A DNA stretch of 64,000 nucleotides from an uncultured Collinsella sp. (GTDB lineage: Bacteria; Actinomycetota; Coriobacteriia; Coriobacteriales; Coriobacteriaceae): NCBI GenBank assembly GCA_902493515.1, contig CABUPE010000003.1:37910-101909 (forward strand). Direction: 5' to 3'. Position 1 is the first letter of the stretch. Each line of letters starts with the position of its first letter. This document shows, piece by piece, positions 45,187 through 55,021 of the stretch. The notes under the pieces were generated by a model that saw only the letters and a list, made by a program, of their open reading frames with translations, was not told the origin of the DNA and ran no database searches. A program made the translations under genes and the position numbers.

Positions 45187-46488
45187 CTAACTGATAGGAA
45201 CTTCAATTCTAGATCGTGCTATACAAACGCCGCTCCTAACCGCATAGCACTCAACATAATGTGGGCCAACAAAATCAGTCTTCTCATCATGAAAGCCATC
45301 TTTATTGCCACGTTGAATTTCGCCTCGGATGCAGTTTCTCTGAAATGCAGCTTCACCGCAGTTGCGAACTTTCCAGTAAAAAACGCAATCTCTAAAAGAA
45401 GCAGCATTGACAACAAAGAAGTGAAGCGAACGCCTTCGTAGCAAGGGACAATGCCTAGACAACATATCCCTAAGTAATGAGGGTCTAAATCCACGCTGTA
45501 TAACTTCGCAATCGATATCCATCGAACGACGAATGTCAACCTTAAATATATCCTCGACAAATCGCTCCTCAATGGCCACGCCATACTTGGAAGCAAATTG
45601 GGCTTCTTCACTATCGGAAGAACCATCGACAACAGCGTCGGAGAATGACTTTCCAAATAAATCAATGAGAGCTTGCTCTTTTTCATCAGAGCTAATGGCA
45701 TCGATTAGTTTTCCATGAGCTTTCTTGGCTTTGGGCACAAACGCCCCGCCATCATCATTTGTAACCTGCTGGTTACTACCCAGGGCATGCCAAAATGATT
45801 GTTCGCGATCTTGCTCGGACAGAAATTCAAAGAGATCAGCCAAAAGATCATAAGGTTCACCTGAGCGGTCATCCTGGTTGTAAAAATTATTAACAAGAGT
45901 ATCGATGAGCAGTCCCTTGAAATGAAATCCGAGAGTATTTTTCCAAACCCTTAAAGCATTGCAGAGCCTTTTGCCATCTCCATCGGTCTTTTCAAATAGA
46001 GTAGAACAGGCATCTTGCTCAGGAATAGGATCCGTCTTTTTCCAAGACCCACCATCATTTGAATCGGGATATTTAAACGATCCGTCGTCCTGCTCAAAAG
46101 CAGGAACCAAATCAATCGAATAAAACCTATCTGTGAAGTTAATCACTACAGCTTGTCCGTCACCTTTTATGTCAGTCTTGGGGTAACGGCTTTTAATTGT
46201 TTTTTTGACTTCTTGGAGAAGCGCCGACTGCCCATTAGAGTCATAGGCATTGAATCTCGTATAAACCTCCTGCGGCAGTACAAACAAAAGGTCAAGATCG
46301 CTAGTTTCGGAAACAGCAGTTTGCCGACCAACTGATCCAACCACAAGACAATGATCATCGACAGAATCCAAATCGTAGTATTTTTTATTCAATAATTTCG
46401 TCAATGACTCAATCGACGATTGATACTCACTCAATGAATCAAGCGAAATTGATTCGAAGAAATTCTCAAAAGATTGCTTTTCGTCCAT
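45187..46488 (-). CDS. CD-NTase (cGAS/DncV-like nucleotidyltransferase) with AGS-C sensor domain
   Basis: 433 residues. The nucleotidyltransferase core has G51-S52 then DLD at 64-66 (GSVGRQTAVSETSDLDLLFV) and a third carboxylate in SIDLVPAF (D126). The C-terminal segment FYWKVRNCGEAAFQRN...IRGEI...HYVECYAV matches the AGS-C sensor domain found in SMODS-type CD-NTases. These enzymes make cyclic nucleotides on phage infection and activate a neighbouring effector (CBASS). It is 14 bp downstream of the SLATT effector gene. GC content is lower than the flanking core genes. Confidence 0.85.
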   Translation of the reverse strand: MDEKQSFENFFESISLDSLSEYQSSIESLTKLLNKKYYDLDSVDDHCLVVGSVGRQTAVSETSDLDLLFVLPQEVYTRFNAYDSNGQSALLQEVKKTIKSRYPKTDIKGDGQAVVINFTDRFYSIDLVPAFEQDDGSFKYPDSNDGGSWKKTDPIPEQDACSTLFEKTDGDGKRLCNALRVWKNTLGFHFKGLLIDTLVNNFYNQDDRSGEPYDLLADLFEFLSEQDREQSFWHALGSNQQVTNDDGGAFVPKAKKAHGKLIDAISSDEKEQALIDLFGKSFSDAVVDGSSDSEEAQFASKYGVAIEERFVEDIFKVDIRRSMDIDCEVIQRGFRPSLLRDMLSRHCPLLRRRSLHFFVVNAASFRDCVFYWKVRNCGEAAFQRNCIRGEIQRGNKDGFHDEKTDFVGPHYVECYAVRSGVCIARSRIEVPIS

Positions 46489-46502
46489 GTTGGTCCCTTC
46501 AG

Positions 46503-47072
46503 TTATCTAACCAGATCCCTCAATCCAACAGGGAGAATCTGTTCTATCTCTACCGGAGAAAACCCACAGTTGCCCGCCTTAATGCTTTCACGGGCCTTTG
46601 AATAGGCTTTGGGATTTGTCATAGGGCTTTTTGCGTAAATTGAAGCAACTTCCTTTTGAAGAGAATCGCGACGAGATCTGATTTCCGCCAAATCAAATGA
46701 GCGGCTGTCGGCAAGAAGTGATAGATACCCCTGAAGAATCACCCAAATTGCATCTGCGGTAGCGCCATGACAATTTGCCCTCTCGCTCAAGTTTGCCCCT
46801 TTAAGATAAATTGTTATTGCTAGACTGATGACAGATAGCCCGGCGGCAACCAGCGCCGCAATTTCCATTCCAGACAGCCAGATACTTACAAAGCCACAAG
46901 CGGAAACCGATGTCAAAACAGTCTGCATTACGGATAAACGGTTGTTGAGTCCGTTGGCGCTGTCTGCCGCAACGAGCTGCGTCTTATACGTATATAAAAG
47001 ATTTGCATAAGCCTCAGCTATTTGCAGTAAGAGCCTGCGCCTTTCTTCAAACTCTTCAGCGGTTGTTTCCAT
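46503..47072 (-). CDS. SLATT-domain 2TM effector (CBASS-like)
   Basis: 189 residues from the ATG at 47072, with GGAGG 6 nt upstream. Two membrane helices (about 49-67 and 71-90) follow an N-terminal helix, and the soluble C-terminus has PKAYSKARESIKAGNCGFS and EIEQILPVGLR, typical of SLATT effectors. SLATT proteins are predicted to form pores or disrupt the membrane when a nucleotide signal is made, causing abortive infection. The CD-NTase gene follows immediately. No CBASS ancillary genes (E1/E2, JAB, HORMA, TRIP13) are seen. Confidence 0.85.
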   Translation of the reverse strand: METTAEEFEERRRLLLQIAEAYANLLYTYKTQLVAADSANGLNNRLSVMQTVLTSVSACGFVSIWLSGMEIAALVAAGLSVISLAITIYLKGANLSERANCHGATADAIWVILQGYLSLLADSRSFDLAEIRSRRDSLQKEVASIYAKSPMTNPKAYSKARESIKAGNCGFSPVEIEQILPVGLRDLVR

Positions 47073-47187
47073 TGCTATCCTCCAAACAGTCAGTGTTTTT
47101 CTAAAAGGATAGGACGCCGCGAGGACAAAAATATTGCACAATAAGGCAGACATTAACCCCGAGATTCGAGTACCAGAAGTGAGCCAT

Positions 47188-47856
47188 ATGCATAGCCCCA
47201 TTGATAGCGAAAGCTACGTCAAGCCCATCCTTGGCAGGACCAAAATCGATATCTGGGAGTGTTATGCGAGACATGTTCTGCAATTTATCGATAGCAACAA
47301 ATATGGCAATTTGGCTTACAGCGACAAACCGGATCTGATCGATCGGGCGCAGTCCCTAGGCATCGAGGTAACAGCTTCCCAATCGCAAGACAGCAGAAAG
47401 GCAGAATCCCTCTATTCCAAACTCCTATACGAGAATGATTCTTCTCAGGAAAAACGCCGAATCGAACTTATTGAGCAATGTGGAGCGCGTTTCGAAAAAG
47501 GAGTCCTGTTTGGTCCAAATGGTACGGATTCATTCGAGCCGATTATTGAAGCTCTTCGCAAAAAGCTGGACAGACTCGACTCTGGTGACTACGAACTCTT
47601 TAGGAGAAACGAGTTGTTTGTCAGATCCATTATTCTTGCTGACGAGGAAATGCTTCGCGAATCGCTCTCCAACATGAAAAAAGAATCCCGAGATCACTCA
47701 TGGCACTTCGTATCCGTTATCGTCTCGGTCCCTGGATACAATTACGTTTTCGACCTCGATGCATCGACATGCGTATCCCTTGAATTCGGATACGCAGACC
47801 AGTATCGAATTGCTCTTGAAGCAAACAAGGAAGTGAACATCGCAGAGTCAAGCTGA
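47188..47856 (+). CDS. Hypothetical protein with PD-(D/E)xK-like signature
   Basis: 222 residues from the ATG at 47188; a longer reading from 47134 is possible. The segment SDKPDL at 46-50 followed by LGIEVTASQ (E60) resembles the PD...(D/E)-x-K/T core of restriction-like nucleases of the IEVT subtype. The rest is helical and charged. It is divergent from the CBASS-like pair, so it may be an independent defence gene or an accessory. No family could be assigned; the nuclease idea is an inference from one motif. Confidence 0.5.
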   Translation: MHSPIDSESYVKPILGRTKIDIWECYARHVLQFIDSNKYGNLAYSDKPDLIDRAQSLGIEVTASQSQDSRKAESLYSKLLYENDSSQEKRRIELIEQCGARFEKGVLFGPNGTDSFEPIIEALRKKLDRLDSGDYELFRRNELFVRSIILADEEMLRESLSNMKKESRDHSWHFVSVIVSVPGYNYVFDLDASTCVSLEFGYADQYRIALEANKEVNIAESS

Positions 47857-48085
47857 GACGCGATACTACGACCGATATACCAACAGACCATTTCGTAGCA
47901 GGTCGGAATAAGGCCCCCGGAGCTCTTTGCTGCGTAAGCCTCAGCGTCCCAATGAGCCATCACCCCAAGCGACGCAGATCCACGCCAATCCGGCACGAAG
48001 GTTCTGAGAATTTCCCTTATCTTGGCAGTGAGAAGCCGGAAAGCACAAGGCGACCCGGGCACCTCCACCCAAGAAAGGATCTTAT
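47857..48085. other. Intergenic stretch, nothing recognised
   Basis: No RNA gene, repeat or strong promoter could be recognised. A 108-codon minus-strand frame here lacks a ribosome site and coding character. Confidence 0.4.
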
Positions 48086-48757
48086 ATGCTCAAAGACGGC
48101 ATCGCATACCTACTCAAGTTCGCACCCAAAGAGGCGTTCATCGAAGACCTACTGAACGGTCGTCTCTACATGAACGCGGCCGGCTACTACCAAGGCCTGC
48201 CTGGCGAGCGGGGCGATCCGCTCGAGGCGTCCATGGCCCCTGGGGTATGCCTCTACAGATATGCTTGCCTGCCCATCTACTGCATGTACACGGTCCGCGA
48301 GAACAATAATGTCGACAACACCGTGAAAATCCCGATACGCATGATCCAAGAGTTCGGGTGCGCGGACGGGTGGATCGGCATTGTACAGTACGACAGCTTC
48401 GCGCGCCTCGCCGACAGACACATCGCCGACGACGGAAGCATCTACGCGCACGGTCCCATCTCCTATGGCGTCCCCAGGCCAAAACTGATCCGCGAGATCT
48501 TTGAGGGCATCCCGCACAACCTCGTTATCAAAACGCCCAAGTACGCATATCAGAAGGAGTATCGAATCATCGGGTCGCGACCGGTCGAATGTCGCCTTTT
48601 ACCAGACGAGAATCACCCGGGCTGCAAAAATGAAAAATACGACCACGCAGAACTTGACCTAAGCAGCAGCCTAGCGGACTTTTCCTGGAAGGTCTCGGTG
48701 GCGAGTCTCGAAGAAGCGCGAGACGGCCTCATGCTGGATTTGCCGCATCAGGCATAG
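48086..48757 (+). CDS. DUF2971-like hypothetical protein
   Basis: 223 residues, with AAGGA 6 nt before the ATG. LLNGRLYMNAAGYYQGLPGERGDPLEASM resembles the N-terminal 'L.N..L.fs.p..FNDPFE' pattern of DUF2971 proteins, and YAYQKEYRII matches their 'qk.EYR' element. DUF2971 genes are frequent in defence islands and phage-related loci, but their function is unknown. It shows higher GC than the CBASS-like genes. Family assignment is tentative. Confidence 0.45.
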   Translation: MLKDGIAYLLKFAPKEAFIEDLLNGRLYMNAAGYYQGLPGERGDPLEASMAPGVCLYRYACLPIYCMYTVRENNNVDNTVKIPIRMIQEFGCADGWIGIVQYDSFARLADRHIADDGSIYAHGPISYGVPRPKLIREIFEGIPHNLVIKTPKYAYQKEYRIIGSRPVECRLLPDENHPGCKNEKYDHAELDLSSSLADFSWKVSVASLEEARDGLMLDLPHQA

Positions 48758-48939
48758 TCAACCCATCGCGATCCACAACGTCACCGGGCAACCAACCATC
48801 CCTCCCCATCCCAACATTCCCCAGAAAGTTCGCTGATGTTGACTGGGGTTCCCGTAAAATTAACCCCAAAAAATATGTGCGGAGTGCTGGCCTGGAGCTG
48901 CCTTCGGACCCTATTGGCTGCTCACCGAGAGGCTCCGCT

Positions 48940-50379
48940 ATGAAATGCCCCCTTTACTACCTGCTCTGCGCGATCATTTGCACGACCATGGTCAGCGCGA
49001 CGATGCCCATGGCGGCCATCGCGGAAGCCATCCAGCCTCAGGCAACAGCCGAGCAGCAGGCACAAGCCGACGCCACGAACGGCGACACAGGCAAGGCTGA
49101 AGACGGCACCAACACAAATGCGGTAGCAGATACCGTAGAGGACAGCACCGCAACATCCACTGGCACCAGCGCCGTCAACACGGAAAGCGCTGACGCCGAC
49201 GGTACCACCGCCGCAACCGTCACCCCCACCCCATCCCTCCGCACCCAAACCAACCCCACGCCCGCCGCAATCTCCGCCACGTCACAAACCACCTACGCCC
49301 ACTCCGCCACGGCAACTCAAAACGGCGTCACCTTTACCGTCTCGTGGAACGACGCCCCCGCGGGCGCCGCGACGACCTTCCACGTAACCCAGGCCAACGG
49401 CTCGTCCCAGGCCAAGGCGCGCATGGACGTGCCCACCTACTGGGACGGTGGCAGCCACGAAAGCGTCTGCGACCCATCGCGCGCGGCATGGGGCAGCTAC
49501 TACAGCCTGGGCACCGCGGGCCACGACTTTACCTTTGACTTCACGGCATCGGGCACGTACCGCATCTACTTATACTTCATGGACAACGACAGATACGACC
49601 CCCAAAACGACAAGGGGATCTACTACCTGCGCACCACGGCGGAGGTGACCGTGAACGACGCCGCCCGCCCAAGCGTCTCGCAGATCGTCAACAACGCCGT
49701 GGACCTGTGCAGGCAAGAGACAAACGGCTCGGAATACGACATGGCGCTGTGGCTCCACGACTGGACGCTCGACCAGCTGGAGTACGACCACAGCCTCAAC
49801 TGGTGCTCGGCCGAAAGCGGCCTCACGCGCCACCAGGGCACCTGCGAGAGCTACCAGCGCATCTACTCCAAGCTCCTTGACGCCGCGGGCATCGCCAACG
49901 GCCGCATTACAGGCAACGGCCACACCTGGAACGCCGTAAAGATCGATGGTAAATGGTGTCAGATGGACTTAACCTGGGACGACACCAGCGACAACTGGTA
50001 CGGGGACCTGGACCAGCGCCATCTGTACTTTAGCCTGACCGACGAGCTCATGGCAATCGCCCACTCCGACCACACGGCAAACTACCAAAAGGACGGCTAC
50101 GCCTATCGCTCAACCGATCTGTCAAACAATTACTTTGTGCGAAATGGCAAGGCCGATGAATGGGCAGAGAAGTATGCCGACCGCATTCAGGAGTATCTGG
50201 ATGCCAAGGAAGAGAACTTTTCTATCGATGCGGATAACCAGTCGTTTCCGCCGAGTATCTCGGGGATACAGAATGGGATTGTTGCGTATGCGATGAATCT
50301 GAGGGAGTGGAAGACTGATAGCGCCAAAGTTGAGCTTACGGCGGTATCGAACGTCACCAAAGAATCGAACAGGAAATAG
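48940..50379 (+). CDS. Secreted transglutaminase-like cysteine protease-fold protein
   Basis: 479 residues from the ATG at 48940. A signal peptide (about residues 1-29) is followed by a long Ala/Thr/Ser-rich linker (30-120) and a beta-sandwich-like segment (about 125-245). The transglutaminase core carries the triad C302 (GTCESYQR), H328 (GHTWNAVK) and D343 (MDLTWDD). Such secreted proteins act on peptides or the cell wall. The ORF stops at TAG 50377, but the same frame stays open and reads into a RICIN-like remnant (see 50380-50845), so the protein may be truncated at its C-terminus. Confidence 0.8.
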   Translation: MKCPLYYLLCAIICTTMVSATMPMAAIAEAIQPQATAEQQAQADATNGDTGKAEDGTNTNAVADTVEDSTATSTGTSAVNTESADADGTTAATVTPTPSLRTQTNPTPAAISATSQTTYAHSATATQNGVTFTVSWNDAPAGAATTFHVTQANGSSQAKARMDVPTYWDGGSHESVCDPSRAAWGSYYSLGTAGHDFTFDFTASGTYRIYLYFMDNDRYDPQNDKGIYYLRTTAEVTVNDAARPSVSQIVNNAVDLCRQETNGSEYDMALWLHDWTLDQLEYDHSLNWCSAESGLTRHQGTCESYQRIYSKLLDAAGIANGRITGNGHTWNAVKIDGKWCQMDLTWDDTSDNWYGDLDQRHLYFSLTDELMAIAHSDHTANYQKDGYAYRSTDLSNNYFVRNGKADEWAEKYADRIQEYLDAKEENFSIDADNQSFPPSISGIQNGIVAYAMNLREWKTDSAKVELTAVSNVTKESNRK

Positions 50380-50845
50380 AACGCTAAGTACGATTTCGCT
50401 GCCAAATATCAAGCAGCTCTAATTCCAGAGGCCCTCCCCAACGGACAGTACCGGATCTCGACATCGCTGGACACCGGGCTCGCCCTGCGCCCGGACGGTG
50501 GGACGGCCGCCCTCGCGGACTCCCGGGAGGCGCTGGGGCTCGCCCGCGACGACGCGAGCGGCCTGTACCGCATCAAGGCGGCTGACGGCTTGATGCTCAC
50601 CTACAAGGGCGGGAAGGTGTCCTTCTCCCCCCGAGGGCGAGGGGCGGCAGCTGTGGCTCGTGAGGCCGGGCGGCGGCTACGCCCTGTTCACGGCGGACGA
50701 GTCGATGGCGCTCGACATCCCCGACGGCTTCGCGCGCGAAGGCGCCGGGCTGCAGCTCTTCAGGGCGAACGGCACCGGGGCGCAGCGCTGGTCGGCTCTT
50801 CAAATAATTGATGAAACAGACAACTTGGATTACCAACGAATCTAA
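50380..50845 (+). pseudogene. Carbohydrate-binding (RICIN-like) module remnant
   Basis: Right after the TAG, the same frame reads LPNGQYRISTSLDTGLALRP, then GLYRIKAADGLMLTYKGGKV, patterns of a beta-trefoil repeat. Near 50630 (a run of Cs and Gs) the frame shifts by one, and the repeat resumes as GGYALFTADESMALDIP and GTGAQRWSALQI, ending at 50845. One stop and one frameshift make it non-functional. It may be the lost C-terminal binding module of the transglutaminase-like protein or a piece of another surface protein. Confidence 0.65.
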
Positions 50846-50927
50846 TACCTAAAAATGCTCAGAAGGTCTTTGACATAAATAGAATTTTCAACCGCTTAAT
50901 TAGGCCCTCTATTGTAATAAACTGAAC

Positions 50928-52113
50928 TACGCCGCAAGGGGCTGGCTCCGGAACTCCTCCGGGGTCAGCCCCTTCAGTTTAACCTGCCTTCGCCTCGTGT
51001 TCCAATGGGCGACGTACGCGTCCAGGTCCGCCTTGAAGGACTAAAAGTCGGGCCATGTCCTTCCCCGGAAGAACTCGTCCTTCATGTGACCGAAGACCTG
51101 CTCGGTGGCGCCGTTGACGATGCAGTTTCCCTTTCTGGACATGCTCTGGACGATCCCGGCGTCCTTCAGCCTCCCGCACCATGCGGCGTGCTGGTACTGC
51201 CAGCCCATGTCGCTGCGGAGCACCGGCGTCGCGCCCTCGGGCATCTTCGCCAGCAGCCGGTCGAGCAGCTCGGCCTGCTGCGCCATGTCCGGGCTGGTCG
51301 ACGTCGACCACGCGACTATCTCCTTGCTGCCGAAGTCGTACACCGGCGCGAAGTAGGCCTTGCCCCAGGGCTGCTTGAACTCGGTGACGTCGGTGCCCAT
51401 CTTCTGCCACGGCCCGTCGGCGGCGAAGTCGCACCCGATGACGTTCTCGAACGTCTCGCCCACGACGCCCCTGTACGAGTTGTACCTATGGTAGTCGGTC
51501 TCGCGGCGGATGCCGCAGCGGACCCCCATCTCCCGCATCATCTTGAGCACGGTCTTGTAGACTATGCGCGCCCAGCTCGGCGCGCAGGCACATGGCGACC
51601 CGGCGGTGGCCGCACCCGTTGGCCGTGCGCGAGAAGATCTCCGCCACCGCGTCCCGCAGCTCCGGGCGCGTCGGCCTGGCCGGGTGCGACAGCGCGTAGT
51701 AGTAGCTGGACCGGGCCATGCCGGCGCACTCCAGCAGGCGCCCCAGCTCGTACCCCTCCGCGCGCAGGGCGCTCACGGCCTCGACCTTCGCCCTGGCCAG
51801 AGCTCTTCCCTCCCGACCAGGGCACGCAGTTTTTTAGGTAGGCCACATCGGTCTCGAGCCTTCGGCAGCGCTCCTCGAGCTCCTGCTCGCGGCTGCGCCC
51901 GCGCGGCTTGGGGCCGAACCCCCTCGGCCTGCCCTTGGGCCTGGGGCGCAGCGCCTCCGCGCCGCCCTCGAGGTAGAGCTTGTACCACCTCTGGAGCGGC
52001 GGCATCGACATGATGCCGAACTCTCTCATGGCGTCGGACTTGGCCATCCCGCCGTCGACGACCGCCGGCACGGCGGCGACCCGCTACTCGTATGTATATC
52101 CGGCCTGCCACCA
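50928..52113 (-). pseudogene. IS3-family transposase (OrfA/OrfB) remnant
   Basis: An OrfA-like HTH part (VVDGGMAKSDAMREFGI, then YLKKLRALV) runs from about 52113 to 51830. The OrfB part has the DDE residues in GTDVTEF, RSDMGWQYQ and ATEQVFGHMKDEFF (51041-51776) and a normal end ...KLKGLTPEEFRSQPLAA at 50930. It is broken by in-frame TAGs at 52084 and 51041 and by frameshifts near 51835, 51800 and 51565. An A6 run near 51835 is a typical -1 slippage site. No terminal repeats were recognised. Confidence 0.75.
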
Positions 52114-52300
52114 TCCATCGTCAGCTACGTCTCGCTTCCGAACGCGCGGTATATCTGCGCCCATTTTCTCACGATTCCCCTGGAAAGCGATAGGGTTCTC
52201 GCGACCGATATGTACCCGCATCCTCACCCGAAGAGGAAGAATTCTATGGCGCCCTTCTCGATTCAATATCGTGCTAAATCCTGAGGTCGACGCGTATAAG
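52114..52300. other. Intergenic stretch, nothing recognised
   Basis: Between the transposase remnant and the ugd terminator. A 73-codon minus-strand frame exists but has no recognisable domain. It may include the right end of the insertion sequence. Confidence 0.35.
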
Positions 52301-52340
52301 AACACCTCCCATTTCTCAATTTCGAGAAATGGGAGGTGTT
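52301..52340. terminator. 17-bp perfect hairpin downstream of ugd
   Basis: AACACCTCCCATTTCTC pairs perfectly with GAGAAATGGGAGGTGTT around a 6-nt loop. It follows the ugd stop by 12 nt. The T-tract is weak in both directions. Confidence 0.65.
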
Positions 52341-52351
52341 TGTAATTGGAG

Positions 52352-53611
52352 CTAGTCCCGCTTAAACAGGTCGCGTGTATAGACCTTGTCCGCCACGTCC
52401 GCGAGCTCGTCGCTCCAGCGGTTGGCGACGATCACGTCGCAGCCGGCCTTGAAGGCCTCTAGGTCGTGGGTCACCTCGGAGCCGAAGAACTCCGGCGCGT
52501 CCAGCGTGGGCTCGTAGACCACCACGGGCACGCCCTTGGCCTTCACGCGCTTCATGACGCCCTGGATGGAGCTCGCGCGGAAGTTGTCGGAGTTCGACTT
52601 CATCGTCAGGCGGTAGACGCCCACGACCGGCCTCTCCTTGCCCTCGTACACGCGGTCCCACACCATCTGCAGCACCTCGTCGGCGACGAAGTCCTTGCGG
52701 GTGCGGTTGGCCTCCACGATGGCCTCGATCAGGTTCTGGGGCACGTCCCTGTAGTTGGCCAGCAGCTGCTTGGTGTCCTTGGGCAGGCAGTAGCCGCCGT
52801 AGCCGAAGCTGGGGTTGTTGTAGTGGCTGCCGATGCGCGGCTCCAGGCAGACGCCGTCGATGACGTCGCGGGTGTTGAGGCCGCGGACCTCGCAGTAGGT
52901 GTCGAGCTCGTTGAAGTAGGCCACACGCAACGCCAGGTAGGTGTTGGCGAACAGCTTCACGGCCTCGGCCTCGGTGGTGCCCAGCACGAGCTCCGGGATG
53001 CCCACGGTGCCGTCGGCATTCTCGCGCTCCAGCTCGGCGGGGTCGGCGCCCTGTGCGAGCAGGCCGGCGAAGCGCTCGGCGGCGGCCACGGCCTCGGGGT
53101 CGTCCTTGGGCGCGCCCACCACGATGCGGCTGGGGTGCAGGTTGTCGTAGAGCGCCTTGCTCTCGCGCAGGAACTCCGGGCTGAAGAAGATCTTGCTATC
53201 ACCCAACTTCTCGCGTAGGCCCGCGGTGTAGCCCACCGGGATCGTCGACTTGATGACGATCCAGGCATCCGGGTTCACCGAGCGAACGGCGGCGATGGCG
53301 GCCTCAACGGAGGAAGTATCAAAGAAGTTCCTGTCCGAGTCGTAGTTGGTGGGCGTGGCGACCACGACGTATTCGGCGCCTGTGTAAGCCTCGGCGACAT
53401 CGACGGTGGCATGAAGGTCGAGCTCGCGCTCCCCCGTCTTGGCCTCCGCTAGGAATCGCTCGATCTCGTCGTCCTGGATGGGCGGCACGAAGTTGTTGAT
53501 CTTCTGGACCTTCTCGGGAACGATGTCCAGCGCGCACACCTCGTTGTGCTGCGCCAAGAGCACGGCCAGTGAGAGGCCCACGTACCCGGTGCCTGCAACT
53601 GAGATTTTCAT
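52352..53611 (-). CDS. ugd: UDP-glucose 6-dehydrogenase
   Basis: 419 residues from the ATG at 53611, with GGAGG 4 nt upstream. N-terminal NAD-binding motif [12 protein letters not shown] (residues 5-16), catalytic Cys in [11 protein letters not shown] (C275), and the C-terminal UDP-binding domain. It oxidises UDP-glucose to UDP-glucuronate for capsule precursors. It is the last gene of the capsule cluster. The substrate could be another UDP-sugar such as UDP-ManNAc. Confidence 0.85.
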   Translation of the reverse strand: MKISVAGTGYVGLSLAVLLAQHNEVCALDIVPEKVQKINNFVPPIQDDEIERFLAEAKTGERELDLHATVDVAEAYTGAEYVVVATPTNYDSDRNFFDTSSVEAAIAAVRSVNPDAWIVIKSTIPVGYTAGLREKLGDSKIFFSPEFLRESKALYDNLHPSRIVVGAPKDDPEAVAAAERFAGLLAQGADPAELERENADGTVGIPELVLGTTEAEAVKLFANTYLALRVAYFNELDTYCEVRGLNTRDVIDGVCLEPRIGSHYNNPSFGYGGYCLPKDTKQLLANYRDVPQNLIEAIVEANRTRKDFVADEVLQMVWDRVYEGKERPVVGVYRLTMKSNSDNFRASSIQGVMKRVKAKGVPVVVYEPTLDAPEFFGSEVTHDLEAFKAGCDVIVANRWSDELADVADKVYTRDLFKRD

Positions 53612-53671
53612 ATTGCCTCCATATAGCTCTAAATCCGTTGGTTTCATTGCGCTTCGATCGAAAACGTCCTT

Positions 53672-55021
53672 CTACTTCCAGAAGTCACCGAACCTCTCGA
53701 TGTCCTCCTCGGTGAGCACGTCGCCGTGCTGGACCTCGATGATGTGGAGGTCGGAGGACGTGGCGCGCACGGCGTGCATGTGGCCGACCTCGATGTTCAC
53801 AACGCAGCCCGCGCGTACCTGCCGCACGAGCCCGTCGAGCACGACCTCGCCCTCGCCGGCCACGACCGTCCACACCTCTGAGCGGTAGGAGTGGCGCTGG
53901 TAGGAGATCTGCCTACCGCTCGCGATGACGAGCTCCTTGGTGAGGGACTTGGCGCCTCCAGGGTAGGCGGAGCTGTCGAGCACGCGGTACTCGCCCCACC
54001 GGCGGCGCTCGTACATGGGGCGGGTCTCGGCGACGGAGCCCACGAGGCCCTTGATGCCGGCAGAGGCCTCCTTGCCGCATGCGAGTATACCATCGTGCGT
54101 GGCCACGACCACTGCATCGGAAAGTCCGGCCACCACCATGGGGAGGCCCGTCTCGTTGATCACGTGGACGTTTGAGCACGTGGCCCCGTCCACGACGACG
54201 CGCCCGGCCGCCCGGTCGGTCATCTCCTCGGTGAGGGTGTTCCAGGTGCCCAGGTCCTTCCAGGTGCCCGAATAGGGCACGACGCCGATTGAGGAGGCCT
54301 TCTCGACAACCTCGTAGTCGAAGGAGTTCTTGGGCAGCTCCGCGTAGCGCGAGCGGAACTCGTCGAAGGAGCCCGACTTCAGGTAGCCGTCGGAGATGGC
54401 GGTGAGGTAGCCCAGCCTGAACGCGAAGACGCCGCAGTTCCAGAGCGCGCCCTGGGCGATGAGCGCCTTGGCGGCCTCCCCGTCAGGTTTCTCGGTGAAG
54501 CGTAACACCCTGCGGGGGCTGTCCTCGGTGTCGCCCGGCACGATGTATCCGTACTTCACGCTCGGGTAGGTGGGTTCTACGCCGAGGAGCACCAGGTCGG
54601 CGAAGCCAGACTGGACGGCATCGTCGAGCCCCACGACTCCGTCGTAGTAGGCCTGGTCGGCGTAGGAGTCGATGGGCATCACAATCACGGTGTCGCCGGC
54701 ATCGGCCCCCTGCTCCATGGCAAGGTGGGTGCAAGCGAGCATGATGGCCGGGGCGGTGTCGCGCCGCTCGGGCTCGAGCACCAGGGCGTAGTCGCCCTCG
54801 ACCTGTGAGCGGATGGAGAACTCCTGGTCCGCGCAGGTGGCGATGGTCACGTCCAAGTCGGCGTCCACAGATCGTATCTGCGAGAATACGCGCTGCACCA
54901 TGGATACGTGGTTGCCCTGCGAATCGCGCAGCACCTTCAGGAACTGCTTGGAGCGCGAGGAGTTGGAGAGCGGCCACAGGCGCGTGCCCGAGCCGCCGGA
55001 GAGCAGTATCAGGTGGATCAC
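53672..55021 (-). CDS. manC: Mannose-1-phosphate guanylyltransferase / mannose-6-phosphate isomerase
   Basis: 449 residues. The N-terminal GTP-binding motif is LLSGGSGTRLWPLS and the metal/sugar loops include FTEKPD. The C-terminal roughly 110 residues form a cupin (KELVIASGRQISYQRHSYRSEVW split by a linker, GHMHAVRA), the isomerase part of bifunctional ManC. It makes GDP-mannose. It overlaps manB by 4 bp. Confidence 0.9.
   Translation of the reverse strand: MIHLILLSGGSGTRLWPLSNSSRSKQFLKVLRDSQGNHVSMVQRVFSQIRSVDADLDVTIATCADQEFSIRSQVEGDYALVLEPERRDTAPAIMLACTHLAMEQGADAGDTVIVMPIDSYADQAYYDGVVGLDDAVQSGFADLVLLGVEPTYPSVKYGYIVPGDTEDSPRRVLRFTEKPDGEAAKALIAQGALWNCGVFAFRLGYLTAISDGYLKSGSFDEFRSRYAELPKNSFDYEVVEKASSIGVVPYSGTWKDLGTWNTLTEEMTDRAAGRVVVDGATCSNVHVINETGLPMVVAGLSDAVVVATHDGILACGKEASAGIKGLVGSVAETRPMYERRRWGEYRVLDSSAYPGGAKSLTKELVIASGRQISYQRHSYRSEVWTVVAGEGEVVLDGLVRQVRAGCVVNIEVGHMHAVRATSSDLHIIEVQHGDVLTEEDIERFGDFWK

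Noticed and set aside
47742..48068. Minus-strand 108-codon frame overlapping the PD-(D/E)xK-like gene
   Set aside because: No ribosome site or domain; it overlaps a better supported gene on the plus strand.
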